Numbered from the stretch's first letter, positions 6,201 through 14,868 are shown. The stretch: DNA of 19,303 nt from CAZIVO01 sp964542765 (GCA_964542765.1 CAZIVO010000068.1:1-19303), one strand, 5' to 3'. Notes: a model not told the origin generated them from the letters alone. A program made the numbers and translations.

Positions 6201-6860
6201 ATGAACAACCCGCCAACAGATACGGCTTCTCTCCAAGAGCAAATTCAAAGGTTGGCGGACATCCGCAAAGGCACCCTCCGGAGTGCCTTTTGGGTCGGGG
6301 CTGGGGGTGGCCTCATTCTTTCCTTGGCGGTGACGATTACAGCGCTCCAGATGTTCGGTCACGATGCTGGGTCGGGGAACAGTGTGGTGAAGGCACAGGG
6401 GTTTGTCCTTGAAGATGAGCAAGGAAAGCCGCGCTCTTCTTGGATCATGGACAAAAAGGGGCCTCGCCTGCAGTTTTTCGCTGAGGATGGCAAGAAGCGC
6501 ATGTCCTTGTATTTGATGGAAGATGGTAAGAACGGCCCCATTTTCTCGGTCTACGATGACTCCGAGATGCTGCGTGCTGCGATGACGGTCGATATTTCCG
6601 GCAACCCTCACTTCTTGCTTTCTGATCCTGGGCAGAAGCCGCGCTTGCACATGGCTGTCAGTCGTACGGGTGCGCCGAGCATGGTGCTCATCCACAAAGA
6701 TGGCCAGATGCCGGCTGGCATCGGGGTGCATGCGAACGGTCAGCCTTGGTACCGTGGAAGTCTGGAGTCACACCAACCCGAGACGATGTCTCCCGGGGAA
6801 TTTATTTCCCCGGGCGAAACATCGGCTACCGAAGAAGAGACGCCGGACAAGGACAAGTAG
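6201..6860 (+). CDS. Single-pass membrane-anchored protein with F-x-L-x-D-x-x-G-K-x-R repeats
   Basis: The 219-residue protein has a short cytosolic N-terminus with a possible coiled segment (residues 8-24), one transmembrane helix (about 29-51), and a long outer part. From residue 66 the outer part is built of repeats of about 22-24 residues on the plan F-x-L-x-D-x-x-G-K-x-R: GFVLEDEQGKPRSSW, LQFFAEDGKKRMSLY, FSVYDDSEMLRAAM, HFLLSDPGQKPRLHM. These predict short beta-strand pairs. Similar repeat proteins are known as hypothetical proteins in many bacteria; no function is established that I can name. The tail is acidic and Glu-rich, with an internal SPGEF-ISPGE duplication encoded by a strong DNA hairpin (6784-6824). 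The start ATG 6201 is preceded by a weak AAGAAAG. It is divergent from the sialidase-like gene. Confidence 0.8.
   Translation: MNNPPTDTASLQEQIQRLADIRKGTLRSAFWVGAGGGLILSLAVTITALQMFGHDAGSGNSVVKAQGFVLEDEQGKPRSSWIMDKKGPRLQFFAEDGKKRMSLYLMEDGKNGPIFSVYDDSEMLRAAMTVDISGNPHFLLSDPGQKPRLHMAVSRTGAPSMVLIHKDGQMPAGIGVHANGQPWYRGSLESHQPETMSPGEFISPGETSATEEETPDKDK
6784..6824. repeat. 41-base two-part hairpin inside the 3' end of a coding sequence
   Basis: CCCGGGGAA (6792-6800) pairs perfectly with TTCCCCGGG (6806-6814) around TTTAT. Outside a small internal loop, CGATGT (6784-6789) pairs with ACATCG (6819-6824). The hairpin encodes part of SPGEFISPGE about 12 codons before the stop. Confidence 0.85.
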
Positions 6861-6933
6861 CGATCAGGGGTGATATGGACCGATGCTCGTGAGTCCCGAG
6901 TTGCTACGGATGTCGATGGCTCACTCTGCAAAT

Positions 6934-6955
6934 GAGAAGGCCCGGCTCCCCTGGG
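6934..6955. repeat. Second copy of the GAGAAGGCCCG element
   Basis: GAGAAGGCCCG-G-CTC-C-CCTGG here matches GAGAAGGCCCG-A-CTC-T-CCTGG at 3439-3459 (19 of 21 bases). The 3' arm that completes the hairpin at 3439-3480 is missing here; only a 4-bp GCCC/GGGC pairing is possible. It lies 73 bases after the stop at 6860 and may be a decayed terminator. Confidence 0.55.
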
Positions 6956-7022
6956 CAGCACCTTGGGCAACTGTGCGGGCGTGGCGCCCTCACGGTTCGC
7001 TCTATCGCATGCGTTGTTGCTG

Positions 7023-7043
7023 TACCGCAGAAGAATTGCGGTA
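7023..7043. terminator. Inverted repeat at the end of two convergent genes
   Basis: TACCGCA (7023-7029) pairs perfectly with TGCGGTA (7037-7043) around a 7-base loop and abuts the TGA of the minus-strand gene at 7044. There is no U-tract, so terminator function is likely by position only. Confidence 0.5.
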
Positions 7044-7286
7044 TCAGCCGACGATCCGCAAGGCTGCATAGGGGGCGATGTTGAACACCAGAACCCCAAT
7101 CTTGAAGAGTCCCATCCCGGCGTAGTGGACGGTGGTGAAAGTTTCTTTGGACATGGGAAACCACATTCCGTGAATCTGGTAGATCCAGTCGTGGGCGCAA
7201 AGAAAGAGCAGTACCCAGATCAAAAGGAACGCGCAGTTGATGACCGTGCACCATCCTAGAGTGCGGCGAATGGTTTCTAGCGTCAT
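7044..7286 (-). CDS. Small two-helix membrane protein, DUF6868-like
   Basis: The 80-residue protein has two hydrophobic helices, about residues 14-32 (CTVINCAFLLIWVLLFLCAH region) and 56-77 (AGMGLFKIGVLVFNIAPYAA region). Between them is a short loop with HDWIYQIHGMWFPMS. The overall pattern, ending in PYxALRIVG, matches the DUF6868 family as I remember it; the function of that family is unknown. GGAG lies 5-6 bases before ATG 7286, a good ribosome binding site. It starts only 21 bases after the stop of the PA14 protein on the same strand and is probably co-transcribed with it. The conserved aromatic and His residues in the loop may face the periplasm or bind a cofactor (inference). Confidence 0.78.
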   Translation of the reverse strand: MTLETIRRTLGWCTVINCAFLLIWVLLFLCAHDWIYQIHGMWFPMSKETFTTVHYAGMGLFKIGVLVFNIAPYAALRIVG

Positions 7287-7307
7287 GTGTTCTCCGTTTG
7301 TCGGGGG

Positions 7308-10202
7308 TCAGTCGATTACGTGAATGGTGTTGTTGATCTGTCCCCGTAGTGCTGCACCGTCTTCTGCTTCGAGGTCGTAGCGGATTTCCATTTGATGCGC
7401 AGGTCGAATACCCGTGATTTCGATATGCACGGTCTTCCCGTCCGGAAGTAGCTTCGCAGACGTGACCTCGAGGGTGGACCAGCCCTTCTTTGCGCTTCCG
7501 TCGATCGGATAGTCGCCTGATCCGTAGTCATGCGTCCAGCGGATGTTGGCGGCCTTGATCGTGAAGCTCTCGGGATCGTTGGCCAGTTCGGCGTCGAGCT
7601 TGCGCGTGAAGCCGATCTCCAGCCCGTTCTTCTTCGCCCGAAGACTGCTGGGCATGAAGACCGGTTTGCCGGTGTAGCGAACGCGGTCGAACCCGCCTTC
7701 CTTGGCGGCGTTGCTTTGCCATCCGCGCAATCCGGCCACGTAGAGTTGACCGTCGCGATGATTGAAGCGAGCGCGCATGGCGCTACTCGTGAAGGTCACC
7801 GGGATCTTTACCGTTCCACCTTGCATCAGGCCTCCCTTGCTTTCCCTGAGCACGAGGTAGAGGGAACTCCTGCCGTAGGACATGTGCAGGAGTTCGCCAT
7901 CGAACGGGCCCCAGCGATCGCTGGTCACCCAGACTTGACCGCCGCCGGAATTGTCGATGCTCTTGGGCAGCCAGGCCAGAGGCTTGGGCATTTCGGCAGC
8001 ATCGAGCGTTCTCTTCATGCCCGCCGGCACGCGCTGACTCACGGTTGCGGTGGTCTTGAGTTTCTTGCGAATCGGTGTGGATGCTGAATCGACCACACCC
8101 AGGAATTCGCCTTCATCGATCCAGTGGATCGGGCAGCGTGGGACGAAGGTGCCCTCGTTGTCGCCGCTGGTGACCTGGCCATCGGGGCCGACGCAGATGC
8201 CGTTGGGTGCGCGCAGTCCGGTGGCGTAGCGCTCGAGTCGAGAACCATCCTTGCTGACGCGGATGATCGAACCGTGGTGTTCGCCCATGCGTTCGAAGCT
8301 GCGCCCACCGCCTCGGACCGGTGCGCCGAAGGCGAAGTAGAACCGGCCGGCAGGGTCGGTGTGCAGGTCGAAGCAAAACGCATGGAAGCCGCTGGTCAGA
8401 TCCCAGTCGTTGTTGAAGTTCTCGTAGAAATCCGCTTCCCCATCATTGTCATAGTCGTGAAAGCGTGTGATCTGCATGTCGCTGACCGTGTAGACGACAT
8501 CGTCGACGATTTTCAGGCCGAGCGGTTCGTGCAGACCCGCGGCGAAGCGCTTCCACTCGATCTCACCGAGTTCATCGTCGATGCCGGAGACGATCCAGAC
8601 ATCACCATCCCAGGTCGAGACGGCTGCTGTCTTGCCATCGGCGAAGAAGTCCATCCCGCCGATGCGCATGCGGGGTTCGTATTCGTTGCCGAAAGGAACA
8701 GTGATTCGGTCGACGACGTAGGATTTCGACGCGGTGTCCTTTTCCGATGCCATCACACCCTTGGTGGTGATGATGTTGGGCCAGCGTTCGGGGCCGCCCT
8801 GGGTGAGCTTGCCGAAATCGACGGGCGTTTCGGGGTAGTTCCTGGCGGTCGATCCGTTGATCCTGGCGCCGGTTTCTCTCGAGATCGCCAAGCTGAACTC
8901 ATCGGAGCCACGAGCCGCTCCCAGTGTGAGCAGCAGTTGTCCATCGGCGACATGGAACTCCGATCCTCGCGGCAGCTGGCGAGCTTGCACCGAGACCGAC
9001 GAGTCCTGGCCATGTCCGATCGTGACCTGATGACCCTTGGGGGTGACTTTGTCGGCGCCTTCCGGAAGGTCCATGACGACCAGCGTCATCTTCGAGCCGT
9101 CCCGCTGGATGCGGAAACTACGCACCACGGCTCTGTGAGAGCCGGATGTTTCAAGCGTTGGAGTTTCCAGAACTTGGGCCTTGCCGACGGTGTAGGCGAG
9201 CACGACACGATCGCCTTGCAGGTAGAGCCCCTTGTAGTGGGCCCACTTCTTGGGCAGATGGCCGAGTGGGGGGTAGTCGCCACTGCGCGGGTCCTTGCGG
9301 TGGCCGGCGGGATTCGCCCACCCGGGGGTCGCGTGGAGGCTGAAGAGGGTTTCTCCGTTGAAGCTCGGGAACTGTCCGTGTCCGCTGGTGAAGGGCAGGC
9401 CACCCAGGGCGAGTCCGCCGTCCAGCCATCCGCCTGCCATGCGGAGCGTGTCGGCGTCGAAGACGATGCCGGCATCGGCCTGCTCGTCGAGTGGGATGAT
9501 GATGGCGCGATAGGCGATGTTCGGACCGTGATCGTCCTTGCCCAGTTGCAGGGCGGTGCCTACCCACGGTCCCATGCGCGGGGAGTACGCCACGCCACCC
9601 TTCTTCTTCTTGTTTTTGGCCTTCTTCCACTTCTTCTGATCCCACGCGGCCATTCTCTTCTTGGCCTGATCTGTCCGGTGGAACAGGGCGCTTGCCGGTA
9701 GCGTGCTTTCCTTCTTCCCTGGCGGCGTCCAGGTGACGATACAACCCGCACCTCCGCCGAAGTTGGCGAAGGTCACCTCGATCTCATGATCTCCCGCCGC
9801 CAAAGTAACCTTGCCGGTTTTTTTCCTCATGCTGTGTGAGCCCCAGTTATCGACGATGGGCTTGTCGTCGATGTAGAGGCGTGAGCCATCGTCCGAGTTG
9901 GTCGCGAACTGATAGGAACCCGCAGTGTTTGCATGTAGCACGCCGGTCCAGCGCACGAGAAAAGCGTCGGTGAGCTTCGAGCCGTAAAAATCACCGTCAG
10001 CGGGGCTGAAGTTGATCTGTTTGTCGATGCGGACGAAGAAGGGCTTGAGCTTGGCGGGCACCTGATCGCTCGCCTTGGCGTTGCGCTTGAAATATTCGCC
10101 CAGGAGACCTGGCTCAAGGCCGGAATCTTGAGGGCCGGGTGCTGCGAGAAGGAGGCAGGGCAGGCTCAGGATACTGAGGCAGGATTGCGGCATGAAGCCC
10201 AT
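7308..10202 (-). CDS. Secreted PA14-DUF6797-beta-propeller protein
   Basis: The 964-residue protein begins with a signal peptide (hydrophobic stretch to about residue 21, AAPGPQ). Start ATG 10202 is favoured over ATG 10193 because AAGGA lies 5 bases upstream. Residues about 30-175 form a PA14 domain (GLLGEYF; NSDDGSRLYIDDKPIVDNWG; LAAGDHEIEVTFANFGGGAG), which typically binds carbohydrate. A Lys-rich linker (KKAKNKKKKGG) leads to a DUF6797-type region with MAGGWLDGGLALGGLPFTSG. From about residue 500, a beta-propeller of the sorbosone/PQQ-dehydrogenase-like type follows (RIGGMDFFADGKTAAVSTWD; GLRAPNGICVGPDGQVTSGD). There is no CxxCH haem motif, unlike many planctomycete propeller-cytochrome fusions. 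The role is probably periplasmic binding or oxidation of a glycan or sugar derivative; the substrate is unknown. It is likely transcribed with the small membrane protein downstream. Confidence 0.85.
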   Translation of the reverse strand: MGFMPQSCLSILSLPCLLLAAPGPQDSGLEPGLLGEYFKRNAKASDQVPAKLKPFFVRIDKQINFSPADGDFYGSKLTDAFLVRWTGVLHANTAGSYQFATNSDDGSRLYIDDKPIVDNWGSHSMRKKTGKVTLAAGDHEIEVTFANFGGGAGCIVTWTPPGKKESTLPASALFHRTDQAKKRMAAWDQKKWKKAKNKKKKGGVAYSPRMGPWVGTALQLGKDDHGPNIAYRAIIIPLDEQADAGIVFDADTLRMAGGWLDGGLALGGLPFTSGHGQFPSFNGETLFSLHATPGWANPAGHRKDPRSGDYPPLGHLPKKWAHYKGLYLQGDRVVLAYTVGKAQVLETPTLETSGSHRAVVRSFRIQRDGSKMTLVVMDLPEGADKVTPKGHQVTIGHGQDSSVSVQARQLPRGSEFHVADGQLLLTLGAARGSDEFSLAISRETGARINGSTARNYPETPVDFGKLTQGGPERWPNIITTKGVMASEKDTASKSYVVDRITVPFGNEYEPRMRIGGMDFFADGKTAAVSTWDGDVWIVSGIDDELGEIEWKRFAAGLHEPLGLKIVDDVVYTVSDMQITRFHDYDNDGEADFYENFNNDWDLTSGFHAFCFDLHTDPAGRFYFAFGAPVRGGGRSFERMGEHHGSIIRVSKDGSRLERYATGLRAPNGICVGPDGQVTSGDNEGTFVPRCPIHWIDEGEFLGVVDSASTPIRKKLKTTATVSQRVPAGMKRTLDAAEMPKPLAWLPKSIDNSGGGQVWVTSDRWGPFDGELLHMSYGRSSLYLVLRESKGGLMQGGTVKIPVTFTSSAMRARFNHRDGQLYVAGLRGWQSNAAKEGGFDRVRYTGKPVFMPSSLRAKKNGLEIGFTRKLDAELANDPESFTIKAANIRWTHDYGSGDYPIDGSAKKGWSTLEVTSAKLLPDGKTVHIEITGIRPAHQMEIRYDLEAEDGAALRGQINNTIHVID

Positions 10203-10277
10203 GGGTCAGTCCTTATTTGATGGCTTGTTCGCGGAGGGTGTCGCGTCGGGCAGTATTGCTCGGCAGCAAGGCCTGCG

Positions 10278-10283
10278 ATTCTA
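10278..10283 (-). promoter_or_regulatory. Putative -10 element (TAGAAT) of the PA14 gene
   Basis: On the minus strand CGCTAGAATCG lies 76 bases upstream of ATG 10202, in the 224-base gap after the LtaS-type gene. It is part of the TAGAAT series seen at four places in the window. No clear -35 box is present. Confidence 0.35.
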
Positions 10284-10426
10284 GCGGGAGGTCTCAACTC
10301 CCAGGAGGTTTTTTGCCTGGACGAGTTTGCGCAGTCTCTTGCTGAAACCATCAGGCATCAGCAGCATTCATGCCGGACACCATGATGCCGCCGGACATGT
10401 TGCGCCCAAGGTCGTGCCTGGCAGAT

Positions 10427-12397
10427 TCACTTCAGCAAAGGCCCATTTTTTATCCGCCACCAACCGATCCCGTGGATGGTGTCGTGGAGTGATCTGACTT
10501 CCTCTTCTCGCCAAGCAAGGTTCATCTGGTCGGCACCAGAAGATAGCGGGAGGATTCGAGCCTTCGGAGGTCCCAGAAAATACATGGCGTCGGCAGTGAT
10601 GACTTTGAAACGGGCTATGCCTGCAAAGCGTGGTCGAGGCGCTAACAGGTCATTTCCCAGTGCGCGATAAGAGAATCCTTTCGGCGCAGCGAGTTCAATA
10701 AGAGTGGGGATGATGTCCAGGTGACTTCCGGCCACGTTGTCCGGCAGCTTCAATCCGCGCAGGACTTCAGGGCCGTAAAGGATCAGAGGCACGGATGCCT
10801 GTTCCAGAGGACTGGGCTGCCGCTTGATGTAGTAGTTTCTGACATGGTCGCCGGTGCAGGCAAACAGGGCCTCGGGTTCTTTTGCGATCACCGCCCTGAC
10901 GAACTTCTCCATCTCGTGGTCGGTATAGGCATAGTGGGCCATTCGGTTCAGGTCGACGTCATCCTGGCAGGCATCCCGTATGGATTCGGGTAATTCTGTG
11001 ATCTTGTGGTCTTCGACGTTCACATCGAAGGGGGGGTGGTGACTCGTGGTCAGGATCAGGTTGAAGGTCGGTTTCGAATCGTCGATCTTCCCGAGAATAA
11101 ATTTGAACAAGAATTCGTCATCGACGCCCCACTCGTTGCTTTCGCGCCACGATCCCATGTGGCCCCCTCCCCATACCTCGTCAAACCCCTGGTTGTGGGC
11201 AAAGTCTCCGAATCTCTGCCAGCTGAGGAAGCCTCCTTTGAAGACTCTGGTGAGGTAGCCCATGTTCTTGAAGATGGGTGCGATAGATGTGGGGAAAGTC
11301 TGCCGAGCCCTCTCCTGATAGTTGATGACGAGACCAGCATCAGGAAGCCCGGCCATGAAGATCGCCATCGAGGTCATGGTGCCGTAGGAACCGGGCAGGA
11401 AGTGCCGGACCCAAAGCCCTTCTTTCGCCAATCTCTTGAGGCCGTCGGCCATCTTCAGTTCTGCGTATTCTTCGTACATGGGCCAGGCTTCGCAGCTTTC
11501 CATGACGATGAGAAAAATGTGGCGCGGACGGACACCCTTGGGGCCAGCAGCACTCCGTTGCAAGCAGGCATCCAGATCGTTGCCGCCCGAATCCAGATCC
11601 CAGCGTTTCATCGCCGCTCTCAAGTTGCCATCCGGGATGAATACTTTGAGACCATCTCCTCCCATGGCTTTGAAGTGGTGCTTCATCGCATACACGAGGG
11701 CCTTCGCCGGATTCATGATGCATTTGTTCAGAAATAGATCCTGTGTCACCGCTGCGCCTTTGAGTCGGGCTGGTGTGCGGCCGAAGGAACCGCGGATACC
11801 AATGCCGAAACCCACGACAATCATGGCGGTCAGGATGATTCGAAGGGCCGCATGTGGCCGAAAGGACTCCATCCGCTCATCGCTGACGAATCCGTTCTTC
11901 AGCCAGCGACGCAATCCGTATGCGGTCAACCATCCGATTGCTCCGATGGCCAAGGCATACCAGAGCACCGGGTGGGTTCTCCATATGGTCTGCAATATGG
12001 AAGCGGCGTCGTCATACCAGGCCCCGAGTACCATGTAGTTGAACTGGTCTCTGAACTCCCGGTAGAACCCCACATCCACCGCACAGATGATGGTGGTCAC
12101 GAAGGCGAAAAGGATGGCCATCGCACCTCTCACCTTCCCGGTTAGCTTGGTCCAGTCCTTGAAACCACATGCGATGCTGAGAAGGAACGATGGGATGATC
12201 CAGTAGCAGACGACCATCGAGTCGAAGCGCATCCCGTTCAGGAAGGTGTTGATGAAGTCATAGGCGCTGGTTTCTTGGGCCAGTTCGCCGCTGTAAATCA
12301 TGATGAGGCAGGCCCGGAACAAGGTGAAGAAGGCCATCCCGAAGAGCCAGAACTTCAGGTCTCGCTGCACTTGTGAAAAGAAACGGTTCCAGCCCAT
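10427..12397 (-). CDS. LtaS-type membrane sulfatase-fold phospho-transferase
   Basis: The 656-residue protein belongs to the LTA synthase / phosphoglycerol transferase family of the alkaline phosphatase superfamily. About five transmembrane helices occupy residues 12-200 (near 15-36, 60-78, 91-110, 143-160, 186-201). The extracytoplasmic sulfatase-like domain begins near 290. Candidate metal and catalytic residues are Glu300 (FLIVMESCEAW), nucleophile Thr340 (GSYGTMTSM), Asp425/Asp426 (WGVDDEF) and Asp517-His518 (ACTGDHVR). The lack of a CxPxR motif separates it from true sulfatases. Gram-negative relatives transfer phosphoglycerol or phosphoethanolamine to glycans or lipids; the local acceptor is unknown. 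It is monocistronic by spacing: 224 bases to the next minus-strand gene and divergent from the DJ-1-like gene. Only a weak purine stretch precedes ATG 12397. Confidence 0.88.
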   Translation of the reverse strand: MGWNRFFSQVQRDLKFWLFGMAFFTLFRACLIMIYSGELAQETSAYDFINTFLNGMRFDSMVVCYWIIPSFLLSIACGFKDWTKLTGKVRGAMAILFAFVTTIICAVDVGFYREFRDQFNYMVLGAWYDDAASILQTIWRTHPVLWYALAIGAIGWLTAYGLRRWLKNGFVSDERMESFRPHAALRIILTAMIVVGFGIGIRGSFGRTPARLKGAAVTQDLFLNKCIMNPAKALVYAMKHHFKAMGGDGLKVFIPDGNLRAAMKRWDLDSGGNDLDACLQRSAAGPKGVRPRHIFLIVMESCEAWPMYEEYAELKMADGLKRLAKEGLWVRHFLPGSYGTMTSMAIFMAGLPDAGLVINYQERARQTFPTSIAPIFKNMGYLTRVFKGGFLSWQRFGDFAHNQGFDEVWGGGHMGSWRESNEWGVDDEFLFKFILGKIDDSKPTFNLILTTSHHPPFDVNVEDHKITELPESIRDACQDDVDLNRMAHYAYTDHEMEKFVRAVIAKEPEALFACTGDHVRNYYIKRQPSPLEQASVPLILYGPEVLRGLKLPDNVAGSHLDIIPTLIELAAPKGFSYRALGNDLLAPRPRFAGIARFKVITADAMYFLGPPKARILPLSSGADQMNLAWREEEVRSLHDTIHGIGWWRIKNGPLLK

Positions 12398-12577
12398 ATC
12401 GTTGTTCTCTGATGACTGCGGTCGGCATGAGCTGGTCTTCCACCTCTGTTGCGCGGAAGAGCAATCCTGCCAGCCCTGATCCTAGCTAGCCGACCCTCCC
12501 TTGGAACCAATCAATCCTGCGTGGGATAAGGGAGTTTGCTAAACGCCTCCCCGCACCCTTCAAGTAACCTCTCTTAC

Positions 12578-13153
12578 ATGAGTGGCGAAACCAGACCCCG
12601 AGTCCTCATCATCTTCGGTGATGCCGCCGAAACGCTGGACACCATGTATCCCTACTTCCGCCTCATCGAGGCCGGATATGAGCCCGTTCTGGCCGCGCCC
12701 GAAAAGCGCGACTACCAGATGGTGATGCACCAGGTGAAGCCGGGCTGGACCATCACCAAGGAGTGGGAGGGCTACACGATGGCCGCCGACATCGCCTTCA
12801 AGGACATCGAGCCAGCGGATCACCTGGGTATCTTCTTCAGCGGCGGTCGCGCGCCGGAATACATCCGCGAGGACGAGGACCTGCTCCGCATCACCCGGTA
12901 TTTCTTCGAGAAGAACGCGCCCATTGCCAGCGTCTGCCACGGCATGGAGATTGCCGCGCGGGCTGACTGTGTCAGAGGTCGTCGGATGGCGACGGTGCCC
13001 AAGGCCAGATTCGACCTGGAGGTCTGCGGCGGCATCTTTGTCGATGAGCCCTGTGTCATCGATGGCAACCTCGTCAGCGGTCGCACCTTCTGGGATCACG
13101 GGCACTACATGGGGGCCTGGATAGACCTCCTCGACGCGGCTCGAGACGCTTGA
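12578..13153 (+). CDS. DJ-1/PfpI family protein
   Basis: The 191-residue cytosolic protein shows a class I glutamine amidotransferase-like fold: PRVLIIFGDAAETLD (residues 7-21) with the conserved Glu18, FFSGGRAPEYIRED (86-99), and the nucleophile elbow ASVCHGMEIA (117-126) with Cys120-His121. Members act as chaperone/deglycase-like stress proteins, peptidases or small-molecule hydratases; which applies here cannot be told. The frame is open from TTG 12536, but residues before ATG 12578 lack conservation and the domain begins within seven residues of that ATG. No Shine-Dalgarno is obvious, possibly a short-leader transcript. It stands alone on the plus strand between two minus-strand units. 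Confidence 0.9.
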   Translation: MSGETRPRVLIIFGDAAETLDTMYPYFRLIEAGYEPVLAAPEKRDYQMVMHQVKPGWTITKEWEGYTMAADIAFKDIEPADHLGIFFSGGRAPEYIREDEDLLRITRYFFEKNAPIASVCHGMEIAARADCVRGRRMATVPKARFDLEVCGGIFVDEPCVIDGNLVSGRTFWDHGHYMGAWIDLLDAARDA

Positions 13154-13296
13154 GCTCCGTGATTTTCGTGAGAGCCGGGGTTCTTTGCTGACGAGTCGCT
13201 TTCAGCAACTTGCGCTGGCGAATGATCGTGCGCGGATAGTCTGGATGGACACGAGGGCCTGGCCGCTGAAGATCTCGATGAAGGGCAGTCGAGCGC

Positions 13297-14826
13297 CTAC
13301 TTCTTCCACCTGTAGCTCTCGCCATCGAGGATCAGGTCGCGCCTCCACCGCCGCTTGCGCGCTGGTTCGGCGAAGGTCTCGGGCCCCTTGGCCGAAAGGC
13401 GTTTCTTGATGGTGGCGAGCCCGGCGTCCTCGGCAAGGTTGTTCCACTCGTTGGGGTCCTTGCTCACATCGTAGAGCTCTTCGCTACCGTCCTTGTAGCG
13501 GATGTAGCGCCACTGCCTGTTTATGATGGCGAAGGATTCGGGGAACATGTGCGGGAGGTAGACATCGCGGTCCCTGGCGTGCGGGGGATAGGCCAAGGTT
13601 GCGGCGATGGAGGTTCCCTCAAGCTCGTGCGGCGGTTCGGGGAGCTTGCACATCTCGACGAAGGTCGGGTACATGTCGATGAGGCTCACCGTGACATCCG
13701 TCGTGGAAGCTTTGGCGACGCCGGGACCGGCCCAGATAAAGGGCACGTTGGAGGTCCTCTCCCACAGGGTGTGCTTGCCCCAGTCGCCCTTTTCGCCGTG
13801 GTGGTAGCCGTGGTCGGACCACAACACGACGATGGTGTTGTCGGCGTGAGGACTTGCGTCGAGGGCGTCGAGAATGCGGCCGATGAGGGCGTCGGCATAG
13901 CTCATGCAGGCAAGGTAGCCGTGGAGGGCTTCTTGAACGGCTCCGAGTTCCACCAGCCGTTTGTGGATCCTGGAGCGATTGGTTTTCTGCTTTTTGATGT
14001 TTTCCGGCAGGTCGTCGAGGTCGTCGGCCTTGTAGGGGGGGAGCTCGATCTCGCTGCGCTGATAGAGATCAAAGTATTTCTGCGGGCAGTAGTTAGGGAA
14101 GTGTGGGGCGTAGAAGCCGACGGCCAGAAAGAAGGGGGCGTCGTGTTGCTCGCCCAACCGTTCGACGGCCCAGTTTGCGCGGATGGTGTCGGCGAGTTCT
14201 TCCTCGCGCTCGTTTGCGATGGGACCGAACTCCATGAAGCCACTGTTGGTTTTGGGTGCGCCGGGAGTGCGTTGGTAGGTGCCGTAGGGCCTTGGATCGG
14301 GGAAGGGCATCTCCTGCGACCAGGAGTCCATCGGGAAGCCGCTTTCACGCTGGCGCTGGGTGCGGACGAAGAATTCGTCCCAGCCCCTCAGATCGACGGC
14401 GCCGACGGGATGGTGGAAGAGCTTGCCGGCGCCCATGGTGCGGTAACCGGCTGTTTTGAAGCTCGTTTGTAGCGATCGGATTTGCGGGTGATCGACGAAG
14501 TAGAGAGCGCTGTCGTAGCAGCCGGTGGTCGAGGCGAACTGTCCCGAGAAGATGGCTGCTCTCGATGGCGCGCAGAAAACTCCGGCGGTGTGGGCGTTGG
14601 TGAAGTTCACTCCGCGGGCGGCGAGCCGATCGATGTTAGGGGTGATCGCTGCCGGCGTCGTGTCATGGCAACCGATCCAGTCGTTCATGTCATCGACGGC
14701 GATGAACAGGACATTGGGCCGATCATTCGCCCGTCCATCCTTGTTCAACGGACCTTGGCCTGCGGCGGGGCCAGGCCAAAGCAGCATGGCCGTGAAAGTG
14801 GCGAGAGCGAGGCGTGAGGTCTTCAT
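13297..14826 (-). CDS. Secreted sulfatase, iduronate-2-sulfatase-like
   Basis: The 509-residue protein hydrolyses sulfate esters, probably of polysaccharides, in the periplasm or outside the cell. Start ATG 14826 gives a signal peptide (MKTSRLALATFTAMLLW, cleavage near AAGQ). The N-terminal metal-binding VDDMND supplies Asp45-Asp46. FCAPSRAAIFSGQ contains the CxPSR motif, with Cys85 as the residue converted to formylglycine. GAGKLFHH (132-139) and WSDHGYHHGEKGDWGKHTLW (336-355) supply further active-site Lys, Asp and His residues; the latter is typical of the iduronate-2-sulfatase-like group. All key residues are present, and length is normal. It is last in a probable operon after the GT-C transferase and small lipoprotein, 42 bases from the latter. 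Activity requires a formylglycine-generating enzyme encoded elsewhere. The substrate is not predictable. Confidence 0.93.
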   Translation of the reverse strand: MKTSRLALATFTAMLLWPGPAAGQGPLNKDGRANDRPNVLFIAVDDMNDWIGCHDTTPAAITPNIDRLAARGVNFTNAHTAGVFCAPSRAAIFSGQFASTTGCYDSALYFVDHPQIRSLQTSFKTAGYRTMGAGKLFHHPVGAVDLRGWDEFFVRTQRQRESGFPMDSWSQEMPFPDPRPYGTYQRTPGAPKTNSGFMEFGPIANEREEELADTIRANWAVERLGEQHDAPFFLAVGFYAPHFPNYCPQKYFDLYQRSEIELPPYKADDLDDLPENIKKQKTNRSRIHKRLVELGAVQEALHGYLACMSYADALIGRILDALDASPHADNTIVVLWSDHGYHHGEKGDWGKHTLWERTSNVPFIWAGPGVAKASTTDVTVSLIDMYPTFVEMCKLPEPPHELEGTSIAATLAYPPHARDRDVYLPHMFPESFAIINRQWRYIRYKDGSEELYDVSKDPNEWNNLAEDAGLATIKKRLSAKGPETFAEPARKRRWRRDLILDGESYRWKK

Positions 14827-14868
14827 GGTTTCAAGAGCGATGCACATTCACATTCCGTAGACGAGGAC

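Noticed and set aside
8124..9701. 525-residue plus-strand open frame antisense to the PA14 protein
   Set aside because: It is explained by codon bias of the GC-rich minus-strand gene, which has clear domains; the antisense translation resembles no family.
13549..14472. 307-residue plus-strand open frame antisense to the sulfatase
   Set aside because: The minus-strand sulfatase has all active-site motifs; the antisense frame is a GC-driven shadow.
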